64,000 nucleotides of DNA from Lactococcus garvieae (GTDB lineage Bacteria > Bacillota > Bacilli > Lactobacillales > Streptococcaceae). The position numbers and the translations under genes are program-made. The notes below the pieces were generated by a model that was not told where the DNA came from, ran no database searches, and saw only the letters and a program-made list of their open reading frames with translations. The DNA lies in the NCBI RefSeq assembly GCF_016027715.1, contig NZ_CP065691.1:434001-498000 (forward strand), in the 5' to 3' direction. Positions 1-7,376 of the stretch are shown one piece after another. Positions within the stretch are counted from its first letter, which is position 1, and each line of letters opens with the position of its first letter.

Positions 1-39
1 TCCTCAACTAAACCAACACCAAATAAAGGAGAAATTGAA

Positions 40-228
40 ATGTATTTAATTATGACAATTGACACAAAAAACTGGTACGTATCAAATGGCGTACAATGTA
101 AATGGATTAGAAGCCAACGTTTTCTTAAAAACTACCAAAATGATTTTTGTAAGTTTAATCTTCCAGTAGATCAGATGTACAGCACCGAGCTGTATGCGGA
201 GTTTCCTCAAGATAAAATCATTAAATAA
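40..228 (+). CDS. Small hypothetical protein, possibly phage-derived
   Basis: This 62-residue ORF starts at an ATG about six bases after a clear ribosome binding site (aaaggag at 26-32). The product is soluble, rich in aromatic and polar residues, and shows no signal peptide, membrane segment or motif that I recognise. It lies just upstream of a tRNA-like remnant and an endolysin relic, so it is probably a leftover phage or mobile-element gene. The good ribosome binding site argues that it can still be translated. No function can be assigned. Confidence 0.5.
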   Translation: MYLIMTIDTKNWYVSNGVQCKWIRSQRFLKNYQNDFCKFNLPVDQMYSTELYAEFPQDKIIK

Positions 229-237
229 ATAATAAGT

Positions 238-283
238 AACTAAAGCTGGTCTCGTAGTCAAGGTTCGATTCCTTGATTAGTTA
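238..283 (+). tRNA. Truncated tRNA-like remnant: acceptor and T arm only
   Basis: A T arm is visible: CAAGG at 259-263, loop TTCGATT at 264-270, CCTTG at 271-275. It is followed by ATTAGTTA, which pairs with AACTAA at 238-243 to form an acceptor-like stem. Only about 15 bases separate the 5' acceptor strand from the T arm, so most of the D arm and the whole anticodon arm are missing. It cannot be a functional tRNA. It is best read as a deleted tRNA gene, either phage-borne or an attachment-site remnant, next to the endolysin relic. Confidence 0.45.
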
Positions 284-317
284 TATCAGGTACTTACAGG
301 GAGTACTTAATGCTAAA

Positions 318-344
318 AAGTTGTCATAAAAGACGGCTTTTTTT
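318..344 (+). terminator. Rho-independent terminator after the tRNA-like remnant
   Basis: AAGTTGTC at 318-325 pairs with GACGGCTT at 332-339 (two G-U pairs) around a six-base loop, and a T run follows immediately. It would end transcripts coming through the small ORF and the tRNA-like remnant. The endolysin relic begins inside its downstream side. Confidence 0.5.
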
Positions 345-688
345 GTACCTATGAGCAAAACTATGACAGCTCAGTTCAAACAGCCAGTGCCAAAGGTGTA
401 GAATGCCGCACTCGTGCTTATCTGACACCTTATGCAATCTTACGTATTCCTGATGCCAGCACATCGTCTCCCAGTGGAGAAGATGCAGGCACTTATAAAG
501 TTACTGCATCGGCACTTAATGTACGTGATTATCCATCAACCAAGACGGGTAAAGTGGTTGCTTCTTACAGCCTGGGGCAAAGCGTAATTATTTAAGAGGT
601 ATTTGCAAATGAAGGAAGAAGCTGGGGAACATATAAATCTTACAGTAGTGACAAACGCTACATCAGTATGGATTATTTGAAGAAATAA
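345..688 (+). pseudogene. Phage endolysin C-terminus (linker plus SH3b-like domain), with internal stop
   Basis: One reading frame gives a linker of roughly 40 residues ending near SSPSGEDAGTYKVTASALNV, followed by an SH3b-type cell-wall-binding domain containing NVRDYPSTKTGKVV and ending SMDYLKK. The frame is broken by TAA at 593-595, in the middle of the SH3 domain, and continues in frame to a TAA at 686-688. The catalytic N-terminus and any start codon are absent. The segment is therefore the decayed tail of a phage lysin or similar peptidoglycan hydrolase. The stop could come from a C-to-T change in a CAA codon. Presence of the SH3b-like pattern is seen directly; the phage origin is inferred. 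Confidence 0.65.
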
Positions 689-692
689 AAGT

Positions 693-730
693 AAAACACT
701 TCTAATCAATATGGTGAGGGGTGTTTTTTA
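693..730 (+). terminator. Terminator after the endolysin relic
   Basis: AAAACACTTCT pairs with AGGGGTGTTTT, with wobble pairs, across a loop of about a dozen bases and runs into a T tract. It begins five bases after the relic's stop codon, as expected for the original lysin gene's terminator. Confidence 0.55.
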
Positions 731-1069
731 TTCTATCAATTAAACCTAAACGTCCGTAAATATTGCATAAAAGGCTCTGTTTATCTAATTATTCGTCCAG
801 CGTTTCTTACACAGCAATTTTCTAAACTAAAATCAAAGAGTTATCGGTGGTCATGGCTTCACTATTGTTATCTTTTTTTTCGTAAAAAGGTAATCATTTA
901 ACATCATAGCCCTTAGGCAACTGTTTTGCCTTTTTCTTTAAAAAATGTCAAGTAGAAAAGTCTTTACTTTTATAGGAATTTTCTAGTTAACAAAAGTTAA
1001 CAAGAGGTCTAGCGACCTATGCTATATTTAATGTGGCAAAAATATTTCAGATCACATTTATCTATCTAG
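731..1069. other. Gene-poor stretch with decayed sequence
   Basis: No convincing gene lies here. Short open stretches around 835-895 are broken by stops and a long T run. GTTAACAAAAGTTAAC at 986-1001 is a perfect six-base inverted repeat, followed by AGGTCTAGCGACCT, another small palindrome, and an AT-rich box near 1018-1030. These may be promoter and operator elements for a very short transcript ending at the terminator near 1070-1097. A weak hairpin with a T tract (AGGCAACTGTTTTGCCT) occurs near 911-932. Confidence 0.35.
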
Positions 1070-1097
1070 CCACACCTTGCCAGTGTGGTATTTTTTT
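1070..1097 (+). terminator. Rho-independent terminator
   Basis: CCACAC at 1070-1075 pairs with GTGTGG at 1083-1088 and is followed by a seven-T run. No annotated gene ends here, so it either terminates a short untranslated RNA starting near 1030 or is a relic. Confidence 0.6.
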
Positions 1098-1179
1098 GTT
1101 ATTAAAAAATTTGAATGTGAGGAACAATTACCAGTTTCAATTTATTTGATTTTGTAATAAAATAAGAGGGGAGTAATTT

Positions 1180-1701
1180 ATGAAAAAAATAACACTATTA
1201 TCAATAATGGCTTTAGCTTTATTTTCACTTGTAGCTTGTTCGTCAAACAAACAAGAAAATGAGTTAAAGTCTGGATCAAAAACTTCGGAAGCAAGTAAAG
1301 AAGTAAATTCTAATAAAGTTACTTCATCGGAGCTTAGTAAAGAAAGTAGCACTCCTGAAGCAAAATCCTCATCCTCTAGTAGTACTATTATAAATGATAA
1401 TAGTTTAAAAGAAGATGAATCAAATAAACAAAACTCTAGTAACAGTGAGCAGAAGTCAACCACAGAAGATACACCAAGCAAAGAAAAAGTAAATAAACTA
1501 AAGCATTATAAAACATTAATTCGGAATGCTAAAGAAAAACAGAAGGCTTATATAAATTCTATTAATGATCCTAAGATAAAACAGTCTGTACAAACGGCTG
1601 ATAGTGCAGCAGTAGGAGAAGCAACTCGTTTACAAATTGAAAACCCTAAGGAAACGGAGATTATTGAAAAGGCTTTAAAAATAGTTATAGCAGAGGGGTA
1701 A
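1180..1701 (+). CDS. Small secreted lipoprotein, function unknown
   Basis: The 173-residue product begins with a lysine-containing signal peptide and a lipobox (LVAC, Cys at residue 20), so it should be lipid-anchored on the outer face of the membrane. Residues 21-105 are a low-complexity Ser/Glu/Lys/Asn linker. The last 65 or so residues look folded and helical. The start follows a ribosome binding site (gaggggag) by six bases. I recognise no family beyond a general lactococcal lipoprotein. It stands alone, with a terminator at 1810-1836 downstream. A cell-envelope role is likely but unproven. Confidence 0.7.
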   Translation: MKKITLLSIMALALFSLVACSSNKQENELKSGSKTSEASKEVNSNKVTSSELSKESSTPEAKSSSSSSTIINDNSLKEDESNKQNSSNSEQKSTTEDTPSKEKVNKLKHYKTLIRNAKEKQKAYINSINDPKIKQSVQTADSAAVGEATRLQIENPKETEIIEKALKIVIAEG

Positions 1702-1809
1702 ACTTCCAAAAATTTTTGGGGCTGATGTAGTAGTGGTTTTGTTTTAACTGTTGTGTTATATCAACTAGATAGAATAGTACTATGCTACAATAAAATCTAT
1801 TTTTATAGG

Positions 1810-1836
1810 AAAATCCCCTCTTCGATGGGGATTTTT
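1810..1836 (+). terminator. Terminator downstream of the lipoprotein gene
   Basis: AAAATCCCC pairs with GGGGATTTT around a loop of seven or so bases and is followed by a T-rich tail. It lies about 110 bases after the lipoprotein stop codon. Confidence 0.65.
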
Positions 1837-2003
1837 ATTTTAGGGAGCAAAGAAGGGACAAATTTATAGAAAACTGTATTTTTTTATCCATTTTTATATT
1901 TGATAAAGAAGCTAAAGCACTGACTTATAAAAAGTAAGATAGTTTTTTCCATGATAATCTACTATATAAAAGGAACATTAAACTATTGACGATTAATAAA
2001 TAA

Positions 2004-2031
2004 AAAACCCTTGTGTTTGCAAGGGTTTTGT
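2004..2031. terminator. Bidirectional terminator
   Basis: AAAACCCTT at 2004-2012 pairs with AAGGGTTTT at 2021-2029. A-rich sequence precedes the stem and T-rich sequence follows it, so it can stop transcription from either side. It probably ends the minus-strand unit containing the channel gene and the gene relic at 2039-2149. Confidence 0.6.
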
Positions 2032-2038
2032 TTACTTC

Positions 2039-2149
2039 TTAGGTGTTTTTAGATTTCACAGTATATGGTTCTGTGTATTGCTCAATAATTTTATATTTAC
2101 CAGTATCTAGTTCTTCTACCCACATTTAATTTAAATCCGTTTTGGCTTG
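2039..2149 (-). pseudogene. Short decayed coding segment with internal stop
   Basis: On the minus strand one frame reads VWQAKTDLN, a TAA stop at 2126-2128, then MWVEELDTGKYKIIEQYTEP and on to a TAA at 2039-2041. The sequence is protein-like, with sensible residue composition on both sides of the stop. This suggests an eroded gene in which CAA became TAA. I do not recognise the family. Only a 28-residue ORF remains after the stop, and no ribosome binding site is obvious in front of its ATG. Confidence 0.35.
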
Positions 2150-2168
2150 CCACACATGAGTGTACTTT

Positions 2169-2792
2169 TTATTTTAGGTGCTGTTTTATTATTGTCGATA
2201 TGATAGCGCCATTGATGTAACTTGTGGTAGCTACTCCTAACATTATAAGAAAGATAGCCATTATCTTAGTTAAAGGATGGCTCGGTGATATGTCACCGTA
2301 CCCTACTGTGGTAATAGTAACAATAACCCAGTAGATAGCATCCAAATCAGAAACATGCTCAATTTCTCTAAAAATATACACATTTGCTAGAAGATAAATA
2401 GAAAAATAAACTAATAATTCTTTAAAAGTTTCTATTTTAAATAAATTTGAAAATGATATATCATTAGAGACTTTCATTGTACGTGTTAATTTGAACAAAC
2501 GTGAAACTCTTACCAAACGCAATAATCTAAAAGTTTTAAAAATACTTAAAAATTGGATTGGAATACATGATAAAATATCAGCTGCATGGTGCTTTAAATA
2601 GTTTGGAATATTTTTTTGTGATGATGACTTTGTGAAGATTAAGGTAGAAATGATTAAATCCACAACGAACAAACCATTTATTAAAAGATCTAACCTATTT
2701 GAAATGGGAGCAAAAAGTGAAACAACAGCAATTAAGACGATAAATAAAGTGTAAAAATCATTATTGTAGAGTTTGTGTAATTTTCTAATCAT
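2169..2792 (-). CDS. Voltage-gated-type potassium channel (two-domain, six-segment)
   Basis: The 207-residue membrane protein has hydrophobic segments near residues 14-30, 38-54, 125-141 and 175-200. A basic S4-like segment with regularly spaced Arg/Lys lies at residues 88-107. The pore loop contains the potassium selectivity filter TVGYGD at 162-167. It should let potassium cross the cytoplasmic membrane; voltage sensing is inferred from the S4-like segment. No cytoplasmic regulatory domain follows the last helix. The start follows a strong ggaggt site that overlaps the end of the upstream gene, so the two are translationally coupled. Confidence 0.85.
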   Translation of the reverse strand: MIRKLHKLYNNDFYTLFIVLIAVVSLFAPISNRLDLLINGLFVVDLIISTLIFTKSSSQKNIPNYLKHHAADILSCIPIQFLSIFKTFRLLRLVRVSRLFKLTRTMKVSNDISFSNLFKIETFKELLVYFSIYLLANVYIFREIEHVSDLDAIYWVIVTITTVGYGDISPSHPLTKIMAIFLIMLGVATTSYINGAIISTIIKQHLK

Positions 2793-3011
2793 TTAAATAA
2801 CCTCCAAAAAGAAAAAGTTGTCTTTTTGTATTTCCAGTGGCACGAGCCTTAATGCTCTTTTTACGGAGTGTTTGCATTCCTCATTTAATTTTAAAATTAT
2901 CATGGAAAATTCTACTGCCTTGTCGTAATTATCGTATGGTGAAGTATCTGTATCAAGAAATGGATAGGAATTTATGTGCTCAATAACATCACACGGTGAA
3001 AAATTCAACAA
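2793..3011 (-). CDS. Small hypothetical protein preceding the potassium channel gene
   Basis: This 72-residue soluble protein ends immediately before the channel's ATG, and its last codons contain the ribosome binding site of the channel gene. That points to one transcript with coupled translation. It has no signal peptide or membrane segment. The context suggests an accessory role with the channel, but no family is recognised. It could also be the remaining end of a longer gene. Confidence 0.5.
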   Translation of the reverse strand: MLNFSPCDVIEHINSYPFLDTDTSPYDNYDKAVEFSMIILKLNEECKHSVKRALRLVPLEIQKDNFFFLEVI

Positions 3012-3440
3012 ATATTTAAAGAAAACCTAAATAAATACTAAATGAGCACCACCGCTAAGCAGCTTTTAGAAAGTGTTTTCTGGGCTCTTTAACTATGCTT
3101 TCATTGTACGTAATTTTATATAGTGCGTCAATGATAACGTATGAAAAATTTCACAATTACTTGTGAGAAGCAAAAAATGATAAAAATTTCACTTGAAAAA
3201 AGGCGAACAGTTGTTAATATGTAGCATGGAGAATCAGATATTTCAATCAAAACATTAACTTTTGCATGAGTGGGAATATGGAGCAATTACTCAGATAAAG
3301 ATTTGATTATCCCACAGGTCATAAAGGTAGGGTTGCAAGTATAGCGTATGGAAATTTCATCTCCTACGAATAAAATATTGAGAACCTTGTAGATATGCAA
3401 GCACTCTCTGCCTATAATAGTGGTTTTGACGGTGTCGTAT
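3012..3440. other. Intergenic stretch with a possible decayed gene
   Basis: No intact gene is present. On the plus strand, from about 3290 to 3480, one frame reads as protein-like segments (RFDYPTGHKGRVASIAYG, then NIENLVDMQALSAYNSGFDG) interrupted by TAA stops. This looks like an eroded coding sequence similar in style to the other relics in the first 6 kb. The family is not recognised. Confidence 0.3.
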
Positions 3441-3442
3441 GT

Positions 3443-3472
3443 AAAAAAAGAAAAGCCACCGGCAGCCGGTGG
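3443..3472 (-). terminator. Terminator for the translesion polymerase operon
   Basis: CCACCGG at 3456-3462 pairs with CCGGTGG at 3466-3472. On the minus strand the hairpin is followed by an almost uninterrupted T tract (3443-3455), so it terminates minus-strand transcription. It lies about 130 bases beyond the YolD-like gene. Confidence 0.75.
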
Positions 3473-3599
3473 GGAAAAGAATATTTCAAATGAATGACGG
3501 AAAAGTTACAACTTTGAAAAAAGTTACCGTTGATGAAGGAGTTATAATATCAGCCTGGTTAGAAAAATATACTATGCAAAAAAGAATATCAAGTCCTTT

Positions 3600-3791
3600 T
3601 TACTCTTCCCATTCCTCATCATAAGACTCACGGTACCTTCTATCTATTGAATCTTCAATCATTTGTTCTTCTGCAAAGTGTTTTTGTGCCTCTGTTAACT
3701 CTCCTGTCGCAAATGCTCCCCACTTCATCATACCTCTATCATAATATGTACGAATAGATTCATATGGACTATAAGAACGATCAACTGTCAT
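3600..3791 (-). CDS. YolD-like family protein
   Basis: The 63-residue acidic protein contains the pattern RSYSPYESIRTYYDRGMMKW, typical of the short YolD-like proteins encoded next to Y-family polymerases in lactic acid bacteria. Its start lies inside the end of the polymerase gene (11-base overlap), so it is co-translated. The family is thought to be functionally linked to UmuC-type polymerases, perhaps as a UmuD-like accessory, but its biochemical role is not established. Confidence 0.7.
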   Translation of the reverse strand: MTVDRSYSPYESIRTYYDRGMMKWGAFATGELTEAQKHFAEEQMIEDSIDRRYRESYDEEWEE

Positions 3792-5232
3792 TTTTTATAC
3801 CTCCTGCGGCCGCATGGCCCCCAATCATTTTGTTTCTTTCTAATACTCTTGAACCCGAGGAGAGGGCGCTTGCTTTTTGTATAGATGTAAAATCAAATTT
3901 TTCACGAATAGCATCGACCGCATCTTGCAAGGCTTCCTGTTTTTTGATTTGTAATATTTTAGGCGCATCAGAAAGCATGGTTTCAAAAAGGTTGAGTTGC
4001 TTTATTGATTCATTGGATAAGTTAAAGCCACTCACCCCAATTTCTCTAATTGCCCCGCCTTGGTATCTTTCTCTAAATAAGCGTAAAAACTCACCTTGAA
4101 TTTCTGAAGTATTCTGTGTGGGATCAATTTTACATGAAGTTTTAATGGCTGAAATATGAGTTTTATAGGAAGGACTCACAAATAATGCCAAACCTCCTGC
4201 AAGCTTTCTTCCTTTTCTAAGTCTAATGGCAAGATGTTCAGCCATTTCTTTAATAACAAGTTCTATTTCTTCTTGCATTTCGTAGTCTCTGGGGAGTATT
4301 TGGCTATTACTATAGCTTTCGGATTTCTTAGTATGCTTCTCTCGCACGTTGGTTTCATCAACGCCATTTGCATGAAAGAATTGTTGCAATCCAACAATAC
4401 CCAACTCTCTTTTGATGAGGTCTGGGTCCGCATTAGCTAGTTCTTTAATGGAATAGATTCCCAGCTTATTTAAATTCTTTTCTGTACGTCTTCCAATCCC
4501 CCAAAAGTCAGTCATTTTAGGTAAAGTCCAAACTTTTTCTGGAACATCTTCATAACGAATAAGTGCTCTCATGTTTTTACTGTGCTTTGCGTAGTTATCC
4601 ATCGCAAGTTTAGCAAGAAGTGGATTATCCCCCATACCTATAGTGACATATAAGCCCATACGTTCTAAAACCTCGCGTTGCAGTTTTTGGGCAAGGCAGT
4701 CCATTTGTATATATTTATCTTTTATATTTGGATAGAAGAAGTTAAGAGATTCTGTAACATCTAAGAAGGATTCATCTATAGAATAAGAATGTATTTCTTC
4801 ATATGAAGTATAGCCTGACAATATTGTCTGCATATAGAGATTTTTTTCTATATAGAGAGCCATTTGCGGGGGAACAATATGTGTTCGTTTTGCCCAGCTC
4901 TCTATAAATGCTATATACTCAACTGAAGGTTCAGTATGCTGTCCATGGATATCTGTGTGCTTCGCGTACCATCGTCTATAGTTAAACTTTCGAGATTCAA
5001 TTAAAAATGGTAAATCGGCCGCTCGGCTCACGTTTGACTTACCAAAGACCTCTTTAAACTTGGGACTCGATGCTAATATAAGACCATAAGAATGATCAGA
5101 GCGGCTCATCACACATAAAGAAGTGGTTAATGGATGTAACCCTCGTTGAACACATTCAATAGAAGCGTAATTTGATTTTACGTCTTCAAAGAAAATAGCC
5201 CTCCGAGGTTCATAAGTATAATCGATAAGCAT
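3781..5232 (-). CDS. Y-family DNA polymerase (UmuC/UvrX type)
   Basis: The 483-residue protein is a translesion DNA polymerase that copies past damaged bases. The N-terminal palm motif FFEDVKSNYASIECV carries the first metal-binding Asp, and SYSIDESFLDVT carries the second Asp-Glu pair, so the active site looks intact. A helix-hairpin-helix region (FWGIGRRTEKNLNKLGIYSI) follows, and KQLNLF in the C-terminal third fits a beta-clamp-binding motif. The start has a ribosome binding site (aggggt). The operon is polymerase then YolD-like, ending at the hairpin near 3443. Such genes are usually DNA-damage induced and often mobile; an imperfect inverted repeat ATTGA-N5-TCAAT lies just upstream at about 5250-5264, but I cannot show it is an operator. 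Confidence 0.88.
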   Translation of the reverse strand: MLIDYTYEPRRAIFFEDVKSNYASIECVQRGLHPLTTSLCVMSRSDHSYGLILASSPKFKEVFGKSNVSRAADLPFLIESRKFNYRRWYAKHTDIHGQHTEPSVEYIAFIESWAKRTHIVPPQMALYIEKNLYMQTILSGYTSYEEIHSYSIDESFLDVTESLNFFYPNIKDKYIQMDCLAQKLQREVLERMGLYVTIGMGDNPLLAKLAMDNYAKHSKNMRALIRYEDVPEKVWTLPKMTDFWGIGRRTEKNLNKLGIYSIKELANADPDLIKRELGIVGLQQFFHANGVDETNVREKHTKKSESYSNSQILPRDYEMQEEIELVIKEMAEHLAIRLRKGRKLAGGLALFVSPSYKTHISAIKTSCKIDPTQNTSEIQGEFLRLFRERYQGGAIREIGVSGFNLSNESIKQLNLFETMLSDAPKILQIKKQEALQDAVDAIREKFDFTSIQKASALSSGSRVLERNKMIGGHAAAGGIKNDS

Positions 5233-5496
5233 GTTAAACCCCTAAATATTGAATTAATCAATATTATATATCAAAATAAGCTTAAAAACAAGAATAAAAA
5301 TTGGATTATTCAATAAAATTTAATTGTTTTAGTTTTTTAAATACTAATATTCTTTTACATGGAGAAAAATAATATTATCCCTAGCTATAATGGTTAGGGG
5401 AGTTTTATTATTACAAAAGTGTAAGTTAAAGTGCTCAAAAAGAGAGTATAATTATCTTTATAAATTAAAAATAGGAAATCGGAAAATGAAAAAATA

Positions 5497-5838
5497 TTGT
5501 TGGGGTTAGCTGCTCTACTTGTAATAGTTGGTGGGGCTTATACATGGTATAGTTCTGAATACGGTGGCAAAATAGTTTATGTGAAAATTCAAGAAGATGG
5601 AAAGTTAGAAAAAGTAAAATCAGATGATGGAAGAAATATCAAAAGATATAACTATTCATTAAATGGATATGATAAAGGAGGACAATCTCAAAAAATTAAA
5701 TTGAGTGATTCACGTAACTTGAGACATGATGCTTATTTGAAAGTATTGAATAATAAGAAAAAAGGTGTGATGAATTGGGAAGAAGTTTATAAAAAAGATA
5801 TTCCTGAAAAAGCTCTTGGTAAAATTGAAGAAAAATAA
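5497..5838 (+). CDS. YxeA family protein with apparent frameshift at the start
   Basis: The frame encodes a hydrophobic N-terminal segment (LGLAALLVIVGGAYTWY) and a domain that closely matches the paralogue at 6194-6547: the same YSLNGYDKGGQSQ-like core and a WEEVYKKDIPEKAL-like end. These are YxeA (DUF1093) family secreted proteins of unknown function. The natural ATG lies at 5486-5488 with six A after it and runs out of frame to a TAG. Seven A would join it to this frame and give MKKILLG, matching the paralogue. Translation may begin instead at TTG 5497. It is therefore either a pseudogene, a phase-variable gene or a sequencing error in a homopolymer. Confidence 0.6.
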   Translation: MLGLAALLVIVGGAYTWYSSEYGGKIVYVKIQEDGKLEKVKSDDGRNIKRYNYSLNGYDKGGQSQKIKLSDSRNLRHDAYLKVLNNKKKGVMNWEEVYKKDIPEKALGKIEEK

Positions 5839-5877
5839 AAAAACCACACGATCAATTAATCGGTTTTTTTATTTTTA

Positions 5878-6010
5878 AAAATCGTATACGTACCATTTTG
5901 CCAATATCGAGAAAACTCTCACCTAAGCCATTTAATCGTACATGGATTCGCACGTAGCTATTTCTCTCATTTCCAAACGAGTCGAATGGGGTCCCCTTTA
6001 GAATACATTT
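5878..6010 (-). pseudogene. Possible relic of a larger protein gene
   Basis: The minus strand shows an open, protein-like frame reading GTPFDSFGNERNSYVRIHVR and continuing about 20 residues. The pattern resembles the C-terminal motif of fold-type I aminotransferases (glycine, phenylalanine, then VRI), but this is a weak resemblance. There is no start codon or intact gene. The rest of the 355-base gap between the two YxeA-like genes holds only AT-rich promoter sequence for the second one. Confidence 0.22.
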
Positions 6011-6193
6011 GTTATATTTTTACTTTTTTATCGCTATATGCGTCCTGAAGAAGATAAATTTCCTCACTTTCTTCCATACAAATCTTCTTTTATGGATTTT
6101 TTTATAAAAAATATTTCACTTTAGTAAATAAAGGAGTATATTCATGTTATAATATTACTTACTATTTTAAAATAAGTGTGAAGGGTTGAAAAT

Positions 6194-6547
6194 ATGAAAA
6201 AAGTGCTTCTGGTGTTTGCTGCGGTGATTTTGTTTATTGGTGGGAGTGGTTATTCTTGGTATATTTCAAACTATCAAGGAGCTAATTATTATGTCTTCAT
6301 CAGTGAAGATTGCGAACCTACCGAGAAAGAAGTCAAGCATAAAGGGAGAAAAACGACTCAATATACTTACTTGTTGAAAGGTTATAACGAAAAGGGGGAG
6401 AGTCAAGAGTTAGAGTTGAAAACTTTTTACAAATTAATCCCGAACACCTATTTAGAAGCATTTTCTAATAAAAAGAAAAAAGTTACCAGCTGGGTAGAAC
6501 GCAGCAGAGACGAAATCCCAAGACAACCCTTGGAGCAGTTGGAGTAA
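6194..6547 (+). CDS. YxeA family secreted protein
   Basis: The 117-residue protein starts with MKKVLLVFAAVILFIGG, a signal peptide or membrane anchor, followed by an extracytoplasmic beta-rich domain typical of the YxeA (DUF1093) family, with the core YTYLLKGYNEKGESQEL. The family is widespread in Firmicutes, is often duplicated as here, and has no defined biochemical role. A tataat box near 6149 and a ggttg-type weak ribosome binding site precede the ATG. It is an intact tandem paralogue of the frameshifted gene at 5497. Confidence 0.75.
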   Translation: MKKVLLVFAAVILFIGGSGYSWYISNYQGANYYVFISEDCEPTEKEVKHKGRKTTQYTYLLKGYNEKGESQELELKTFYKLIPNTYLEAFSNKKKKVTSWVERSRDEIPRQPLEQLE

Positions 6548-6576
6548 AAATAAGCTCGCTGGTTACTATCATTGTA

Positions 6577-6604
6577 TTCCTTACTTTAAGTGAGGGATTT
6601 TTTG
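6577..6604 (+). terminator. Terminator after the YxeA-like gene
   Basis: TCCTTAC at 6578-6584 pairs with GTGAGGGA at 6590-6597 (wobble included) and is followed by six T. Confidence 0.55.
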
Positions 6605-6694
6605 TTATAATATTCATACCTAACTATTAGGTTAATCGATCGAGAATATTTGTTTTTGAAAGTATTCTGGTTTATTAAAATATAAGGAGAACAA

Positions 6695-7120
6695 ATGTTT
6701 AATTTATTAGCTACCTTACTTGGAACGGTAGCCTGGGTCTTAGTTGAAAGTTTACTCTATAATCCTATTCATGCTTGGGGAAGGTTTTGGGCAAAAGAAT
6801 CAGGTATGGATGAAAAAATGTCTGGGACAAAAATGACCACAGGCGAGATGATATTTACTTTTGGTGGCACAATTTTGGGTGGCATATTGCTCTCTTCAGC
6901 GGCTTACCAGGTAGTTTATTGGTTTGCTCAACTTGATAACGACAGTTGGATGATGACTGCACTTCAAGTTGCATTCTTACTTTGGATAGGAGTATACGGA
7001 GTAGCTACTTTTGTAATGGCAGTATATTCAGGACAATCACGGAAACTCGTTGGGTTACATCTTGTAAATGGTGGATTAGGCCTTTTAGCGATTGGTCTAG
7101 TGATTGGACTTCTCGGATAA
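6695..7120 (+). CDS. Four-helix integral membrane protein, DUF1761-like
   Basis: The 141-residue protein has about four predicted membrane helices (near residues 3-20, 52-72, 84-108 and 118-140). The segment VESLLYNPIHAWGRFWAKESGM between the first two helices resembles the N-terminal region of DUF1761 membrane proteins. The start follows an aaggag site by six bases. It is transcribed alone from a promoter with tataat near 6605-6612. The function is unknown; family assignment is moderate. Confidence 0.65.
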   Translation: MFNLLATLLGTVAWVLVESLLYNPIHAWGRFWAKESGMDEKMSGTKMTTGEMIFTFGGTILGGILLSSAAYQVVYWFAQLDNDSWMMTALQVAFLLWIGVYGVATFVMAVYSGQSRKLVGLHLVNGGLGLLAIGLVIGLLG

Positions 7121-7190
7121 GCCAAATACAGAGATGAGAAAAATATAAAAAGCTTTTCCTTACTCCTAAGGAAGGATCAAATGAACTCTT

Positions 7191-7222
7191 AAAGATGACC
7201 ACATCGTGTAGGTCTCTTTTTA
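7191..7222 (+). terminator. Terminator after the membrane protein gene
   Basis: AAAGATGACC at 7191-7200 pairs with GGTCTCTTT at 7211-7219 with one bulged base and is followed by a T-rich stretch. It separates the DUF1761-like gene from the MarR promoter. Confidence 0.5.
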
Positions 7223-7305
7223 TATGAAAATTTTTCAAGAAAGAAGAAAAGGATAAAAACAGAGACAAAGTGTGAGAACAAGCTTCCCTCTTCCATAGTA
7301 AATTA

Positions 7306-7365
7306 TTGACAATTTATAATAAAGAGAATATAATACTAACAGTGTTAGATAATTAATAGTGTTAG
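7306..7365 (+). promoter_or_regulatory. Promoter and palindromic operator of the MarR-MFS operon
   Basis: TTGACA at 7306-7311 and TATAAT at 7329-7334 are both consensus, with 17-base spacing. The 13-base palindrome CTAACAGTGTTAG at 7336-7348 begins two bases after the -10 box, and the half-site AGTGTTAG is repeated at 7358-7365. This is the usual placement for an autoregulatory MarR operator that blocks transcription initiation. Binding by the neighbouring MarR protein is inferred. Confidence 0.8.
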
Positions 7366-7376
7366 GAATGAGAAAG

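Noticed and set aside
1-700. Intact prophage
   Set aside because: No integrase, structural or replication genes are seen; only a lysin tail and a tRNA-like remnant.
835-900. Fst-like type I toxin near the terminator at 1070
   Set aside because: The only short frames there are ten to twenty codons, interrupted, and lack the conserved toxin pattern and a ribosome binding site.
1137-1481. Minus-strand hydrophobic ORF opposite the lipoprotein gene
   Set aside because: It is the shadow of the Ser-rich plus-strand lipoprotein and lacks a start site of its own.
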